A stretch of DNA of 40,451 nt from Reyranella sp. (GCA_022844015.1 JALHMO010000052.1:1-40451), one strand, 5' to 3'; positions 17,737 through 26,511 are shown, numbered from the stretch's first letter. Made by a program: numbers and translations. The notes: generated by a model from the letters alone, not told the origin.

Positions 17737-19620
17737 TTACTGGCAGCTAAGACATTCTTCGTAATCGTTGGATCGGGCCGGTGCCGCCGGCACGCCGAGC
17801 GGCACCGGCCCGATCGGCGCCGAGGGGGCGTCGACTATTGGCGCTGAGAGGGCGAGATCGCCGAGCGGCTGGGCGAGCGCTTCGCCCGCTACCGACTCGG
17901 CGCGCTGGATGCTGAGCGAGCGGCAGTAGTAAAGGCTCTTCACGCCGCGCTTCCAGGCCATCATGTGGATCTGATGCAGGTCGCGCTTGTGCACGTCGGC
18001 CGGCAGGAAGATGTTCAGCGACTGGCTCTGGCAAATGAAGGGGGCGCGATCGGCGGCGTGCTCGACGAGCCAGCGCTGGTCGAGCTCGAAGGCCGTCTTG
18101 AACACCGCCTTCTCGTGGTCGTCGAGGCAGTCGAGATGCTGCACCGAGCCCTGGTCGACCATGATCGACGTCCAGGTCTCCTCGTCGTTCCTGCCCTTCT
18201 GCTCCAGCAGCTTCTCGAGGTAGGGGTTGCGCACCACGAACGAGCCCGACAGGGTCTTGTGGTTGTAGACGTTGGCCGCCGACGGCTCGATGCCGGGCGA
18301 GGCGCCGCCGCAGATGATCGAGATCGAGGCGGTGGGCGCGATCGCGAGCTTGTTGGAGAAGCGTTCCGCGAAGCCGAAATCGGCGGCGTCCGGGCAGGCG
18401 CCGCGCTCGCGCGCCAGCGCCTTCGACGCCGCATCGCAGTGGCCGCGGACGTGCTTGAACATCTTCTTGTTCCACACCTTGGCCATCACCGATTCGAGCG
18501 GGATGTTGTTCTGCTGCAGGAAGGAGTGGAAGCCCATGACGCCGAGCCCGACCGAGCGCTCGCGCATGGCGGCGTAGGTTGCGCGCGCGAAATCGCTGCC
18601 GGCCTTGTCGATGAAGCCCTGCAGGACATTGTCGAGGAAGCGCATCACGTCCTCGATGAAGGTCGGATGCTCGTGCCATTCGAGATAGGTCTCGAGATTG
18701 AGCGAGGAGAGGCAGCACACCGCGGTGCGCTGCTTGCCGTGGTGGTCGATCCCGGTGGGCAGCGTGATCTCGCTGCACAGGTTGGAGGTCCTGACCTCGA
18801 GGCCGGCGAGCTTGTGATGCTCGGGCCTGGCCCTGTTCACGTGATCGACGAACACCAGGTACGGCTCGCCGGTCTCGATGCGCGCCGTCAGGATGCGGAT
18901 CCACAGCGAGCGAGCCGAGATCTTGCGCTGGACCGTGCCGTCCTTGGGGCTGACCAGGCCCCATTCCTCGTCGTTCTCGACGGCGCGCATGAAGGCGTCC
19001 GACACCAGGAGCCCATGGTGGAGGTTGAGCGCCTTGCGGTTGGGATCGCCGCCGGTCGGGCGGCGCAGCTCGATGAATTCCTCGACCTCGGGATGGTTGA
19101 CCGGCAGGTAGACCGCGGCCGAGCCGCGGCGCAGCGAGCCCTGGCTGATCGCCAGCGTGAGCGAATCCATCACGCGGATGAACGGCACCACGCCCGAGGT
19201 CTTGCCGTTCATGCCGACCTTCTCGCCGATCGAGCGCAGGTTGCCCCAGTACGAGCCGATGCCGCCCCCGCGGGCGGCCAGCCACACGTTCTCGTTCCAC
19301 AGCCCGACGATGCCTTCGAGCGAATCGCTGGCCTCGTTCAGGAAGCACGAGATCGGCAGGCCGCGCGAGGTGCCGCCGTTGCTCAGCACCGGCGTCGCCG
19401 GCATGAACCAGAGCCGGCTGATATAATCATAGAGCCGCTGGGCGTGGCCGTCGTCGTCGGCATAGGCCGATGCCACGCGGGCGAACATCTCCTGGTAGCT
19501 TTCGCCCGGCAACAGGTAGCGGTCGGACAGGGTCGCCTTCCCGAAGACGGTCAGCCGGGAGTCGCGCGAGGCGTCGGTAACAACCCGTGCGCCGCTTCGA
19601 ACTTGAACAACATCAAACAC
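17737..19620 (-). CDS. nrdA: class I ribonucleotide reductase, large (alpha) subunit
   Basis: Catalytic subunit, 627 residues from the GTG at 19620. I chose that start because AAAGGGGAG lies about 6-8 bases upstream; an upstream in-frame ATG at 19665 would run through the DnaA-like dyad and has no such site. All catalytic parts are present (numbering from GTG): C92 and C302/C303 for the substrate disulfide, N280-L-C282-S-E284 for the thiyl-radical site, Y564-Y565 for radical transfer, and the C-terminal shuttle C623-L-S-C626. The N-terminal ATP-cone of about 90 residues found in E. coli NrdA is missing, so dATP shut-off through a cone is not expected here. An Ala/Pro-rich linker precedes the terminal CxxC. 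Confidence 0.94.
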   Translation of the reverse strand: MFDVVQVRSGARVVTDASRDSRLTVFGKATLSDRYLLPGESYQEMFARVASAYADDDGHAQRLYDYISRLWFMPATPVLSNGGTSRGLPISCFLNEASDSLEGIVGLWNENVWLAARGGGIGSYWGNLRSIGEKVGMNGKTSGVVPFIRVMDSLTLAISQGSLRRGSAAVYLPVNHPEVEEFIELRRPTGGDPNRKALNLHHGLLVSDAFMRAVENDEEWGLVSPKDGTVQRKISARSLWIRILTARIETGEPYLVFVDHVNRARPEHHKLAGLEVRTSNLCSEITLPTGIDHHGKQRTAVCCLSSLNLETYLEWHEHPTFIEDVMRFLDNVLQGFIDKAGSDFARATYAAMRERSVGLGVMGFHSFLQQNNIPLESVMAKVWNKKMFKHVRGHCDAASKALARERGACPDAADFGFAERFSNKLAIAPTASISIICGGASPGIEPSAANVYNHKTLSGSFVVRNPYLEKLLEQKGRNDEETWTSIMVDQGSVQHLDCLDDHEKAVFKTAFELDQRWLVEHAADRAPFICQSQSLNIFLPADVHKRDLHQIHMMAWKRGVKSLYYCRSLSIQRAESVAGEALAQPLGDLALSAPIVDAPSAPIGPVPLGVPAAPARSNDYEECLSCQ

Positions 19621-19640
19621 TTGCGGCTCCCCTTTTCTTT

Positions 19641-19660
19641 TTGTCCACAGCTGTGGATAG
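19641..19660. promoter_or_regulatory. DnaA-box-like inverted pair upstream of nrdA
   Basis: TTGTCCACA on the plus strand (19641-19649) and CTATCCACA on the minus strand (19652-19660) each differ from the DnaA box TTATCCACA by one base. Together they form the perfect 14-bp palindrome TCCACAGCTGTGGA at 19644-19657. The pair lies 20 bp before the nrdA GTG. E. coli nrdAB is known to be controlled by DnaA boxes, which makes a similar role plausible. A second, weaker dyad (ACACCTAGATGT) is at 19676-19687. I see no convincing NrdR box pair. Confidence 0.45.
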
Positions 19661-19776
19661 AACACTCTGTGGAAGACACCTAGATGTTGGGAGGCATTTG
19701 CCGCCGCCCACTATTCCTTGATGATACGACTCCGGCCTGCCTTGTCATCGCCATTTTTATTCCCTGCGTGTGAATC

Positions 19777-19935
19777 TCAGGAATCGCCCTCTAACACATT
19801 GAAATAACGTCCGAAAACGGCCTTGAAATTCTCTTTCCTGAGCTCCTGACTCTCCTTCGCACATGCAGCATGGATGGAGAACAAAACGCGCTCCTCCGCG
19901 GAATCCAAGGGTCGTAGACAGAAACCGCAGCGAAT
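19777..19935 (-). CDS. candidate 52-residue Cys-containing protein, start unclear
   Basis: The minus-strand frame ending at 19777 reads RCGFCLRPLDSAEERVLF, then SIHAACAKESQELRKENFKA and VFGRYFNVLEGDS. It has a C-x2-C plus H-x3-C arrangement that could bind a metal, and a charged helical C-terminus, which is unusual for a chance frame in G+C-rich DNA. However, there is no ATG or GTG. The best initiation context is an ATT at 19935 preceded by GAGGGGG, a start type known for infC but rare; a TTG lies further in. It sits in the nrdA-gdh gap. I recognise no family. It could equally be the degraded end of a gene. Confidence 0.25.
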   Translation of the reverse strand: MRCGFCLRPLDSAEERVLFSIHAACAKESQELRKENFKAVFGRYFNVLEGDS

Positions 19936-20067
19936 CGGCCCCCTCGCGCCGGCACGATGGCGGAAACGCCAACCGCCATGGGCACTTTCGCAGTCGTCGC
20001 TTAGTGTCGTCAGATCGTCACAGTCAGACGTAACATCCGCCGACGCTTCGGCAGGGGATCGACCGAC

Positions 20068-23000
20068 ATGGCCATCGCGCTGGCGCCACGTTTGAACCGC
20101 CTGGACGCCATCTGCACTGCCGCCCACGGCGGCCCGGGAGGCGACGAGGCGGCCCGCTTTGCGCGCAGCCTGTTCGGCCGCATTGCCGACAAGGACCTTG
20201 CCCTGGCTCCGCCCGAGCAGCGCGCCGGAGCCGCGCAGGCCCTGCTTGCCTTCGCCCGCCGCCGGCTGCCCGGCGTCGCCAAGGTGCGGGTCTTCAACCC
20301 GTCCGAGGCCGACCACGGCTTCGACAGCCGCCACACCATCGCGCAGATCGTCAACGACGACATGCCGTTCCTGGTCGATTCCATCGCCAACGAGTTCAGT
20401 CGCCGGGAGATCGCCGTCCATCTGCTGGCGCATCCGGTGCTCTCCGTGCATCGCGACATCGATGGCGACCTGGTGGGATTTGCCGCCGATTCCGGGCGCG
20501 CCGCGCGCCTGGAATCGCTGATGCACATCGAGATCGACCGGCAGGACGATCCCGCCCTCCTGGACCAATTGGCGGCGGCGCTGACCCGCGTGCTGGCCGA
20601 GGTCCGGCTGGCGGTCGAGGACTGGCAGGCGATGCGGCACGCCTGCCTCGACGCCATCGACGACCTCGCCGCCAGCCAGTCGCCCCACCTCGGCGAGTAT
20701 GCCGATTTCCTGCGCTGGCTCGAGAGCAACAACTTCACCTTCCTCGGCCATCGCCGCTACCGCTACGTCGACGATCCGGCCCAGGAATCGGGATTGCGCT
20801 TCGATCTGGTGGCCGGCTCCGCGCTCGGCATCCTGCGGCGCGACGAGGTGCGCCTGTTCGAGGCGGGCCTGGGCGCTGGCGAGGCCATGAGCCGCGTGGC
20901 GCGCGGCCCGCACAACATCGTGGTCCTGAAGACCGACCGGCAATCGCTGGTGCATCGCAGCGGCGCGATGGACTGCGTGATCGTCAAGACCTACGACCAG
21001 GACGGCCGGGTGACCGGCGAACGGCGGCTGGCGGGCTTGTTCACCTCGGCCGCCTACCATGCGCTGGTGCACGACGTGCCGCTGCTGCGCGGCCGGGCGG
21101 ACACCCTTCTGCGCCGGTCCGGCTTCGACAGGCACAGCCACGACGGCAAGACGCTGCTGGCCATCCTCGACTCCTATCCGCGCGACGAGCTGTTCCAGCT
21201 CGACGAGGACACGCTGTTCGACCATGTGATGGGCATCCTGCAGCTGCAGGAGCGCCGGCGCGTGGCGCTGTTCGTCCGCCGCGACGCCGTCGGCCGCTTC
21301 GCCACCTGCCTGGTGCTGGCGCCGCGCGAGCGCTTCGACGCCGCCCTGAGCGAGCGCTTCGCGGATATCCTCGAGCGCGCCTGGAACGGCACGGTGACCT
21401 CGGTCGACTCCAACGTCAGCAGCGATTCCGCACTCGGCCAGTCGCTCTACACCTTGAAGCTCGACGGCGACACGCCGACGCCGGATCTCGGCGAGCTGGA
21501 GCGCGCGCTCGCCGACGCCGCGACATCCTGGAGCGATCACTTTCGCGCCGCCCTGCAGGCCGGCCTCGGCGAGGTCGAGGGCCGCGATGCTGCCCGCCGC
21601 TGGGACGATTGGTTCCCCTCGGCCTATCGCGACGGCTTCGCCGCCGAATGCGCCGTCGCCGATCTCGGCCTGGTGCAGTCGGCGCTGGCCGGCCGGGACT
21701 TCGGCGTGCGCCTCGAGCGCTTGCCGGGGCTGCCATCGCACCGTTTCACGCTGCGTCTGTTCCATCCCGCCGAGCCGATCGCGCTGTCCGACATCCTGCC
21801 GCCCCTGGAAAGACTCGGGCTGAGGGTGCTGAGCGAAGTGCCGTTCCTGCTGGGCGCCGACGCCGAGGAGCCAGGTCGCGTCGTCGCCCTTCAGGTGCTG
21901 AGCGTCGAGACAGCGGACAAGTCTGCCGTCGATCTCGACGTCGCCGGCCCGCGCTTCGCCGAGACCCTCGACCGGCTGTGGGCCGGCAAGCTGGAAAGCG
22001 ATGGCTTCAACCGGCTGGTCCTGGGGGCGGCGCTCGCCTGGCGCGAGGTCACCATCCTGCGCGCCTATGCCAAGTACCTGCGGCAAGCCGGTATCGCCTT
22101 CAGCCAGGACTATATGGAGGCGACGCTCACCGCCTATCCGGCCTTCGCGCGCGGCCTCGTCGATCTGTTCGCCGCCCGTCTCGACCCGGCCTACGGAGAG
22201 GCGCGCTCGGCCGACCGCCTGGCGCGCATCGCCGCGATCGAGGCCACGATCGCCGCCGCCTTCGACGGCGTGGCGACCCTCGACGACGAGCGCATCCTGC
22301 GGCGTTTCCTCAGCGCCATCCAAAGCACGCTCAGGACCAATTTCTGGCAGAGCGCCGGCGATGGAACGCCGAAGGACTGGGTATCCTTCAAGATCGACAG
22401 CCGCGCCATCGACGAATTGCCGGTGCCGCGGCCGCTGGTCGAGATCTTCGTCTACAGCCCGCGTATGGAGGGCATCCATCTGCGCGGCGGCCGGGTGGCG
22501 CGCGGCGGCATCCGCTGGTCGGACCGGCGCGAGGATTTCCGCACCGAGATCCTCGGTCTGATGAAGACCCAGATGGTGAAGAACGCCGTGATCGTGCCGG
22601 TTGGCTCGAAGGGCGGCTTCTATGTCAAGCAACCGCCACTCCAGGCACAAGGGGGCGGCGGCACGCGCGAGCAGATCCAGGCCGAGGGCATCGCCTGCTA
22701 CCGGACGTTGGTGCGCGGCCTGCTCGACCTGACCGACAACTACGCCGACGGCGGCATCCAGCCGCCGGCCGATGTCGTCCGCCACGACGGCGACGATCCC
22801 TACCTCGTGGTCGCCGCCGACAAGGGCACCGCCACCTTCTCCGACATCGCCAACGCGCTCGCCCGCGACTACGGCTTCTGGCTCGACGACGCCTTCGCCT
22901 CGGGCGGCTCGGCCGGCTACGACCACAAGAAGATGGGCATCACCGCGCGCGGCGCCTGGGAATCGGTGAAGCGTCATTTCCGCGAGCTGGGACACGACAT

Positions 23001-24915
23001 CCAAGTGACGCCGTTCACCGTCGCCGGCGTCGGCGACATGTCGGGCGACGTGTTCGGCAACGGCATGCTGCTGTCGCGGCAGATCAAGCTGGTCGCCGCC
23101 TTCGATCACCGTCACATCTTCATCGATCCGCTGCCCGACCCGGCGACGGGCTGGGCCGAGCGCAAGCGACTGTTCGACCTGCCGCGCTCGTCATGGCTCG
23201 ACTACGACAAGGCGCTGTTGTCGGCCGGCGGCGGCATCTACGATCGCTCGGCCAAGGCGATCGCGCTCTCCGCCGAGGCGCGCACGGTTCTCGGCATCGA
23301 GGCGCCGAGCCTCACGCCAGCCGACCTGATGCGCGCCATCCTGACGGCGCCGGTCGATCTTCTTTGTTTCGGCGGCATCGGCACCTACGTGAAGGCCTCG
23401 GGCGAGAGCCAGGCCGACGCCGGTGATCGCGCCAACGACTCCATTCGCGCCGACGCCAGCCAGCTGCGCGCAAAGGTGATCGGCGAAGGCGCCAATCTCG
23501 GCTTCACCCAGCGCGCCCGCATCGAGGCGGCGCTGGGCGGCCGCCGCATCAACACCGATGCGCTCGACAACTCGGCCGGCGTCGATACCTCGGACCACGA
23601 GGTCAACATCAAGATCGCGACCGGCGCGGCGATCACCAGCGGGCTGCTGGCGCGCGCCGATCGCGATGCGCTGCTGTTCGCGATGACCGACGAGGTCGCC
23701 GCACTCGTGCTGCGGCACAACTACCAGCAGAGCCAGGCGATCAGCGTCGCTGCCGAGCAGGCCGGCGAGGAGCACGACCGGCTGGAACGCTTCATGCGGG
23801 CGCTCGAACGGCAGGGCCGGCTCGATCGCGCCGTCGAGTTCCTGCCGGACTCGGCGGCGATGCGCAGCCGCAGCCAGAGCCGCCAGTACCTGACCCGCCC
23901 CGAGCTCTCGGTGCTGCTGGCCTACGCCAAGATCGATCTCAACGACGAGATCCTGGCATCGGATCTGCCCGACGATCCGCTGCTGGTCGGGGAGCTGATG
24001 CGCTACTTCCCGCAGGTGCTGCAGGAGAGATACGCACCGGCCATCCGCGACCATCGCCTGCGCCGCGAGATCGCCGCCCTGCAGGTCGTGAACTCGCTGA
24101 TCAACCGCTGCGGCCCGACCTTCGTACGCAACATCGGGTCGCGCACCGGCGCGTCGGCTGCGGCCATCGCCCGCGCCTTCGCCGTGGTGCGCGACGCCTG
24201 GAAGCTGCGCGACCTGTGGAGCGACATCGAGGGGCTCGACCAGGCCCTCGAGGCCGAGGCGCAGGTGCGCATGCTGGTCGCCTCGCAGCGCTTCCTCACC
24301 CGAACCGTGCAATGGACGCTGCGCCGTCTGCCGCAGCCGCTCGACACCATGGCCGCCACCGAGCAGCTCGGTGCGGCGGTGAGCGCCCTGGGCGATCTGC
24401 CGACGGGCCTGGTGGGCGAGGCGGAAAACGCAGCGCTCGCCGATCGGGCGGCAGTGTTCGAGGCGATGGGGGCACCGGCCGGCCTGGCGCGCCGCGCGGC
24501 GGCGCTCGAGACCCTGGCCGCCGCCGGCGACCTGATGCAGGCGGCGCGCGCCAATAGCTGCAGCATGGAGGCGGCGAGCCGCCTCTACTTCCGCATCGGC
24601 GAGCGGCTCTCGCTCGCCACCCTGGCAAACGCCGCGCTGAAGCTTCCGCGCGACGGCCAGTGGCCGGCGCAGGCGGCGCTCGCGATGCAGGACGATCTCG
24701 CTGCGCTGCACGTCGATCTTCTGGCTTCGGCCCTGCGCACTGCCACGCAAGCCGGGACCGCCGAGCCTGACCCGGTGCTGGCGCTCTGGAGCGAACCGCG
24801 CAAGCTCGCGTTCGAGCGCATCGACCGCCTGCTCCAAGAAGAGCTGCCGATCACCGGCACGCTCGACCTCGCCATGCTGTCGGTGGCGATCACCGAGCTG
24901 CGCAACCTCGTGTAG
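20068..24915 (+). CDS. NAD-specific glutamate dehydrogenase, large type
   Basis: The ~180-kDa NAD-dependent glutamate dehydrogenase (bacterial NAD-GDH family), 1615 residues, which deaminates glutamate to 2-oxoglutarate and ammonium, mainly in catabolism. The first 700 or so residues are the regulatory N-terminal part (start MAIALAPRLNRL; FNPSEADHGF and DDMPFLVDSI near 85-110). The catalytic core follows: GGIRWSDRREDFRTE near 812-826, VGSKGGFYVK near 848 with the substrate lysine region, then the NAD-binding stretch with GVGDMSGDVFGNG at about 987. Length and domain order match alphaproteobacterial and Streptomyces enzymes. AGGGGAT lies about 9 bases before the ATG. It is a single-gene unit, followed by a palindromic repeat. 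Confidence 0.96.
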   Translation: MAIALAPRLNRLDAICTAAHGGPGGDEAARFARSLFGRIADKDLALAPPEQRAGAAQALLAFARRRLPGVAKVRVFNPSEADHGFDSRHTIAQIVNDDMPFLVDSIANEFSRREIAVHLLAHPVLSVHRDIDGDLVGFAADSGRAARLESLMHIEIDRQDDPALLDQLAAALTRVLAEVRLAVEDWQAMRHACLDAIDDLAASQSPHLGEYADFLRWLESNNFTFLGHRRYRYVDDPAQESGLRFDLVAGSALGILRRDEVRLFEAGLGAGEAMSRVARGPHNIVVLKTDRQSLVHRSGAMDCVIVKTYDQDGRVTGERRLAGLFTSAAYHALVHDVPLLRGRADTLLRRSGFDRHSHDGKTLLAILDSYPRDELFQLDEDTLFDHVMGILQLQERRRVALFVRRDAVGRFATCLVLAPRERFDAALSERFADILERAWNGTVTSVDSNVSSDSALGQSLYTLKLDGDTPTPDLGELERALADAATSWSDHFRAALQAGLGEVEGRDAARRWDDWFPSAYRDGFAAECAVADLGLVQSALAGRDFGVRLERLPGLPSHRFTLRLFHPAEPIALSDILPPLERLGLRVLSEVPFLLGADAEEPGRVVALQVLSVETADKSAVDLDVAGPRFAETLDRLWAGKLESDGFNRLVLGAALAWREVTILRAYAKYLRQAGIAFSQDYMEATLTAYPAFARGLVDLFAARLDPAYGEARSADRLARIAAIEATIAAAFDGVATLDDERILRRFLSAIQSTLRTNFWQSAGDGTPKDWVSFKIDSRAIDELPVPRPLVEIFVYSPRMEGIHLRGGRVARGGIRWSDRREDFRTEILGLMKTQMVKNAVIVPVGSKGGFYVKQPPLQAQGGGGTREQIQAEGIACYRTLVRGLLDLTDNYADGGIQPPADVVRHDGDDPYLVVAADKGTATFSDIANALARDYGFWLDDAFASGGSAGYDHKKMGITARGAWESVKRHFRELGHDIQVTPFTVAGVGDMSGDVFGNGMLLSRQIKLVAAFDHRHIFIDPLPDPATGWAERKRLFDLPRSSWLDYDKALLSAGGGIYDRSAKAIALSAEARTVLGIEAPSLTPADLMRAILTAPVDLLCFGGIGTYVKASGESQADAGDRANDSIRADASQLRAKVIGEGANLGFTQRARIEAALGGRRINTDALDNSAGVDTSDHEVNIKIATGAAITSGLLARADRDALLFAMTDEVAALVLRHNYQQSQAISVAAEQAGEEHDRLERFMRALERQGRLDRAVEFLPDSAAMRSRSQSRQYLTRPELSVLLAYAKIDLNDEILASDLPDDPLLVGELMRYFPQVLQERYAPAIRDHRLRREIAALQVVNSLINRCGPTFVRNIGSRTGASAAAIARAFAVVRDAWKLRDLWSDIEGLDQALEAEAQVRMLVASQRFLTRTVQWTLRRLPQPLDTMAATEQLGAAVSALGDLPTGLVGEAENAALADRAAVFEAMGAPAGLARRAAALETLAAAGDLMQAARANSCSMEAASRLYFRIGERLSLATLANAALKLPRDGQWPAQAALAMQDDLAALHVDLLASALRTATQAGTAEPDPVLALWSEPRKLAFERIDRLLQEELPITGTLDLAMLSVAITELRNLV

Positions 24916-24948
24916 TGCAAGGATTTCCTTGGTTGCGGTTGAAGCACC

Positions 24949-25072
24949 AAAGAATTCCTCACCCAGAGGAGCGGCCACAGGCCGCGTCTCGAAGAGTTGG
25001 CTAAAGCACGTCTGTTGCCAACCCTTCGAGACGCCACGCTACGCGTGGCTCCTCAGGGTGAGGTCATTCTTT
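24949..25072. repeat. paired REP-like palindromic element, copy 1
   Basis: A nested inverted repeat. The outer arms are AAAGAAT..CCTCACCC and GGGTGAGG..ATTCTTT. Inside, GTCTCGAAGaGTTGG (24986-25000) pairs with CCAACcCTTCGAGAC (25018-25032). Each half has its own hairpin: GCGGCC-aca-GGCCGC at 24971-24985 and CCACGC-tac-GCGTGG at 25034-25048. It is related to the element at 35817-35932 and fills the gap between the gdh stop and the convergent lipoprotein gene, where it may also act as a bidirectional terminator or mRNA 3' stabiliser. Confidence 0.8.
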
Positions 25073-25099
25073 AGAATCTCGACCTAAGAAAATCCCGCT

Positions 25100-25648
25100 C
25101 TACCGCCGCGGCGGCTCGGGCAGGCTGTAGAGGTCCTCGATCAGCCGCCGCAGATTGGCCTGCACCGCCCGCTCGTCGGCGATCCGCAGCCGGTTCTCGT
25201 TGGTGACGGCGTCGTTCAGCGAGGCGCTGCCGATGGTCGTGATCGACTGGCTGTACAGCACGGCGCCGGTCCGGCTGTCGGTTAGCCGGTAGCCGATGGT
25301 CGCCGTGACGGTCATCGCGAAGCCGGCGTACGGCCTCTCGAGATTGAGCAGGGTGGCATCGAGCCGGAAGCGCCCGCTCTGCGCCGTTCCCAGCCGCGCT
25401 GCCAGCAGCGTCTCCATCAGGGCCTGCTGAACCTGGGCGGCGCCAAATCGTGCCGTCCAGGGCGTGCCCGTGTCGAGGCCGACGCCCACCGGCGCCAGGG
25501 AGACCGCGTTGCGATAAGCCGGCGCCGGACCTCGGCCCACATCGATGCCGGACAGATCGGCAGGTTGCAGCGTCAGGTCACTGCGGCTCGCGCAGGCGCT
25601 CAACAGCGCCACTGCGACCAGCGCCGCGACACCGGCGAGGCGACGCAA
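25100..25648 (-). CDS. small outer-membrane-type lipoprotein of unknown function
   Basis: A 182-residue predicted lipoprotein. The signal peptide ends in the lipobox LLSAC with the lipid-bearing cysteine at position 19. No lysine or aspartate-rich retention signal is obvious (SRSD follows; the residue after Cys is Ala), so outer-membrane sorting is likely. The mature part alternates strands and one long helix near 70-90 (VQQALMETLLAARL), with an internal block on TATIGYRLTDSRTGAVLY. This looks like small transport-auxiliary or assembly lipoproteins, but I cannot name a family. GGGGG precedes the ATG. It lies 13 bp downstream of a 37-residue secreted peptide and may share its transcript. Confidence 0.75.
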   Translation of the reverse strand: MRRLAGVAALVAVALLSACASRSDLTLQPADLSGIDVGRGPAPAYRNAVSLAPVGVGLDTGTPWTARFGAAQVQQALMETLLAARLGTAQSGRFRLDATLLNLERPYAGFAMTVTATIGYRLTDSRTGAVLYSQSITTIGSASLNDAVTNENRLRIADERAVQANLRRLIEDLYSLPEPPRR

Positions 25649-25661
25649 GTCGTGCCCCCGA

Positions 25662-25775
25662 TCAGGTCGTCGGCTGGGCCGGCGGCGGCGGTGGCGAGTC
25701 GGTGCAGTCCTGCGCCCACGACGGCGCGGCGACGGAGAGCAGGAGGGCGAGAGCCAAGCTGAGAAGACGGATCAT
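25662..25775 (-). CDS. 37-residue secreted proline-rich peptide
   Basis: A very short ORF: MIRLLSLALALLLSVAAPSW, then AQDCTDSPPPPPAQPTT. The first 21 residues are a textbook Sec signal peptide with cleavage after SWA, leaving about 16 residues with one cysteine and five consecutive prolines. GGAG lies about 7 bases before the ATG. The stop is 13 bp before the lipoprotein start on the same strand. The mature peptide is too small for a domain; it may be a remnant or a genuine small exported peptide. I do not recognise it. Confidence 0.5.
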   Translation of the reverse strand: MIRLLSLALALLLSVAAPSWAQDCTDSPPPPPAQPTT

Positions 25776-25823
25776 TGGCGACTCCGGAGTTGCCGGGAGT
25801 ATGCCCTATCGGACGGCCATCGC

Positions 25824-26216
25824 CTAGAGCACGCGACGAATGTCGGTTCGAGCGAAGTCGTTGCCTTTGAAGAGCAAGGGCACATCGAGGCTCTTGGCCA
25901 ACGCGTAGGCAGCGCAGTCGCCGAGATTGAGCGCCGCGGGATGGTTGCCCTTTCCGTAACGTCGATAGGCCGCGAATGCGAGCGCCGCTTGGGCATCGTC
26001 GAAAGGTACGGTTGTCAACCGAGTCCACGCGAGCAGGCTCCTCAAGTCCCGCACACCCTCGTCGCGCCCTTGCCTATGGATGACGACATGCGTCTCGAAC
26101 AGGTTGAAGGACGAGATCGTGCGCCCTTCCGCATCGTTGATCAGATCAGCGATTGATCGAGCATCCGGCTCATCCAGAAGAATGGCGAGAAGCGCCGATG
26201 AATCGACGACTATCAC
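25824..26216 (-). CDS. vapC: VapC-type PIN-domain ribonuclease toxin
   Basis: A 130-residue PIN-domain toxin, expected to cleave RNA (often tRNA or rRNA in this family) when free of its antitoxin. The acidic magnesium-binding residues are present: D5 (MIVVDSSAL), E41 (FNLFET), D100 (LNLGDCAAYALA) and D120 (LLFKGNDFARTDI). All four being intact suggests an active enzyme. Its start overlaps the antitoxin stop by ATGA, the usual coupled order. Full length for the family. Confidence 0.93.
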   Translation of the reverse strand: MIVVDSSALLAILLDEPDARSIADLINDAEGRTISSFNLFETHVVIHRQGRDEGVRDLRSLLAWTRLTTVPFDDAQAALAFAAYRRYGKGNHPAALNLGDCAAYALAKSLDVPLLFKGNDFARTDIRRVL

Positions 26217-26461
26217 TCGAAAGTGCCTTCGTCATTGTAACCAAGGATTTCGTCGGCTGGCCGGGAGTCGAAAACAGGACGAGACTTCGCACGGTCGATT
26301 ATCTCGTAGATGGCCCGCCGACGCCGTTCCCGATCTTCCTCCAGCCTGTGGAGCTTCTCGACCGCTGCCTGGTGCACGGCTTCCGTGATGCTGAGGCCTG
26401 TCCGCTTGGCCAGGTCGCGCACGACTTTCTCGGTCTCGCGGCTCTTGATGTTCAAAGCCAT
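26213..26461 (-). CDS. vapB: VapB-type antitoxin
   Basis: An 82-residue antitoxin of the Rv0623/PSK-like VapB group. The N-terminal part (MALNIKSRETEKVVRDLAKR, then TGLSITEAVHQAA) is the DNA-binding region with strand-helix-helix pattern. The C-terminal part, rich in Arg and acidic residues (DRAKSRPVFDSRPADEILGY), should thread along the toxin's active site. AGGAAG lies about 5 bases upstream of the ATG. It is coupled to vapC by a 4-bp overlap. As with other VapBC pairs, autorepression is expected. Confidence 0.9.
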   Translation of the reverse strand: MALNIKSRETEKVVRDLAKRTGLSITEAVHQAAVEKLHRLEEDRERRRRAIYEIIDRAKSRPVFDSRPADEILGYNDEGTFE

Positions 26462-26463
26462 GC

Positions 26464-26499
26464 TTCTTCCTTCATCCTAGCCGAGGAAGATAGGAAGAA
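26464..26499. promoter_or_regulatory. possible vapBC operator
   Basis: TTCTTCCT (26464-26471) and AGGAAGAA (26492-26499) are perfect 8-bp inverted arms 20 bp apart, just before vapB. One arm coincides with the vapB ribosome site, so binding could block both transcription and initiation. Weak evidence: purine-rich ribosome sites pair easily by chance. Confidence 0.3.
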
Positions 26500-26511
26500 A
26501 GGCCATCGCCA

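Larger units (their letters stand above)
19621..20067. other. divergent intergenic region, nrdA / NAD-glutamate dehydrogenase
   Basis: About 447 bp with lower G+C than its surroundings. It holds the DnaA-box-like dyad at 19641-19660, the weak dyad at 19676-19687 and the uncertain Cys-containing frame at 19777-19935. Promoters for both divergent genes must lie here, but I cannot place them with confidence. Confidence 0.6.

Noticed and set aside
19676..19687. ACACCTAGATGT as an NrdR box for nrdA
   Set aside because: Imperfect, too short for the 16-bp NrdR site and without the required second copy at a fixed spacing.
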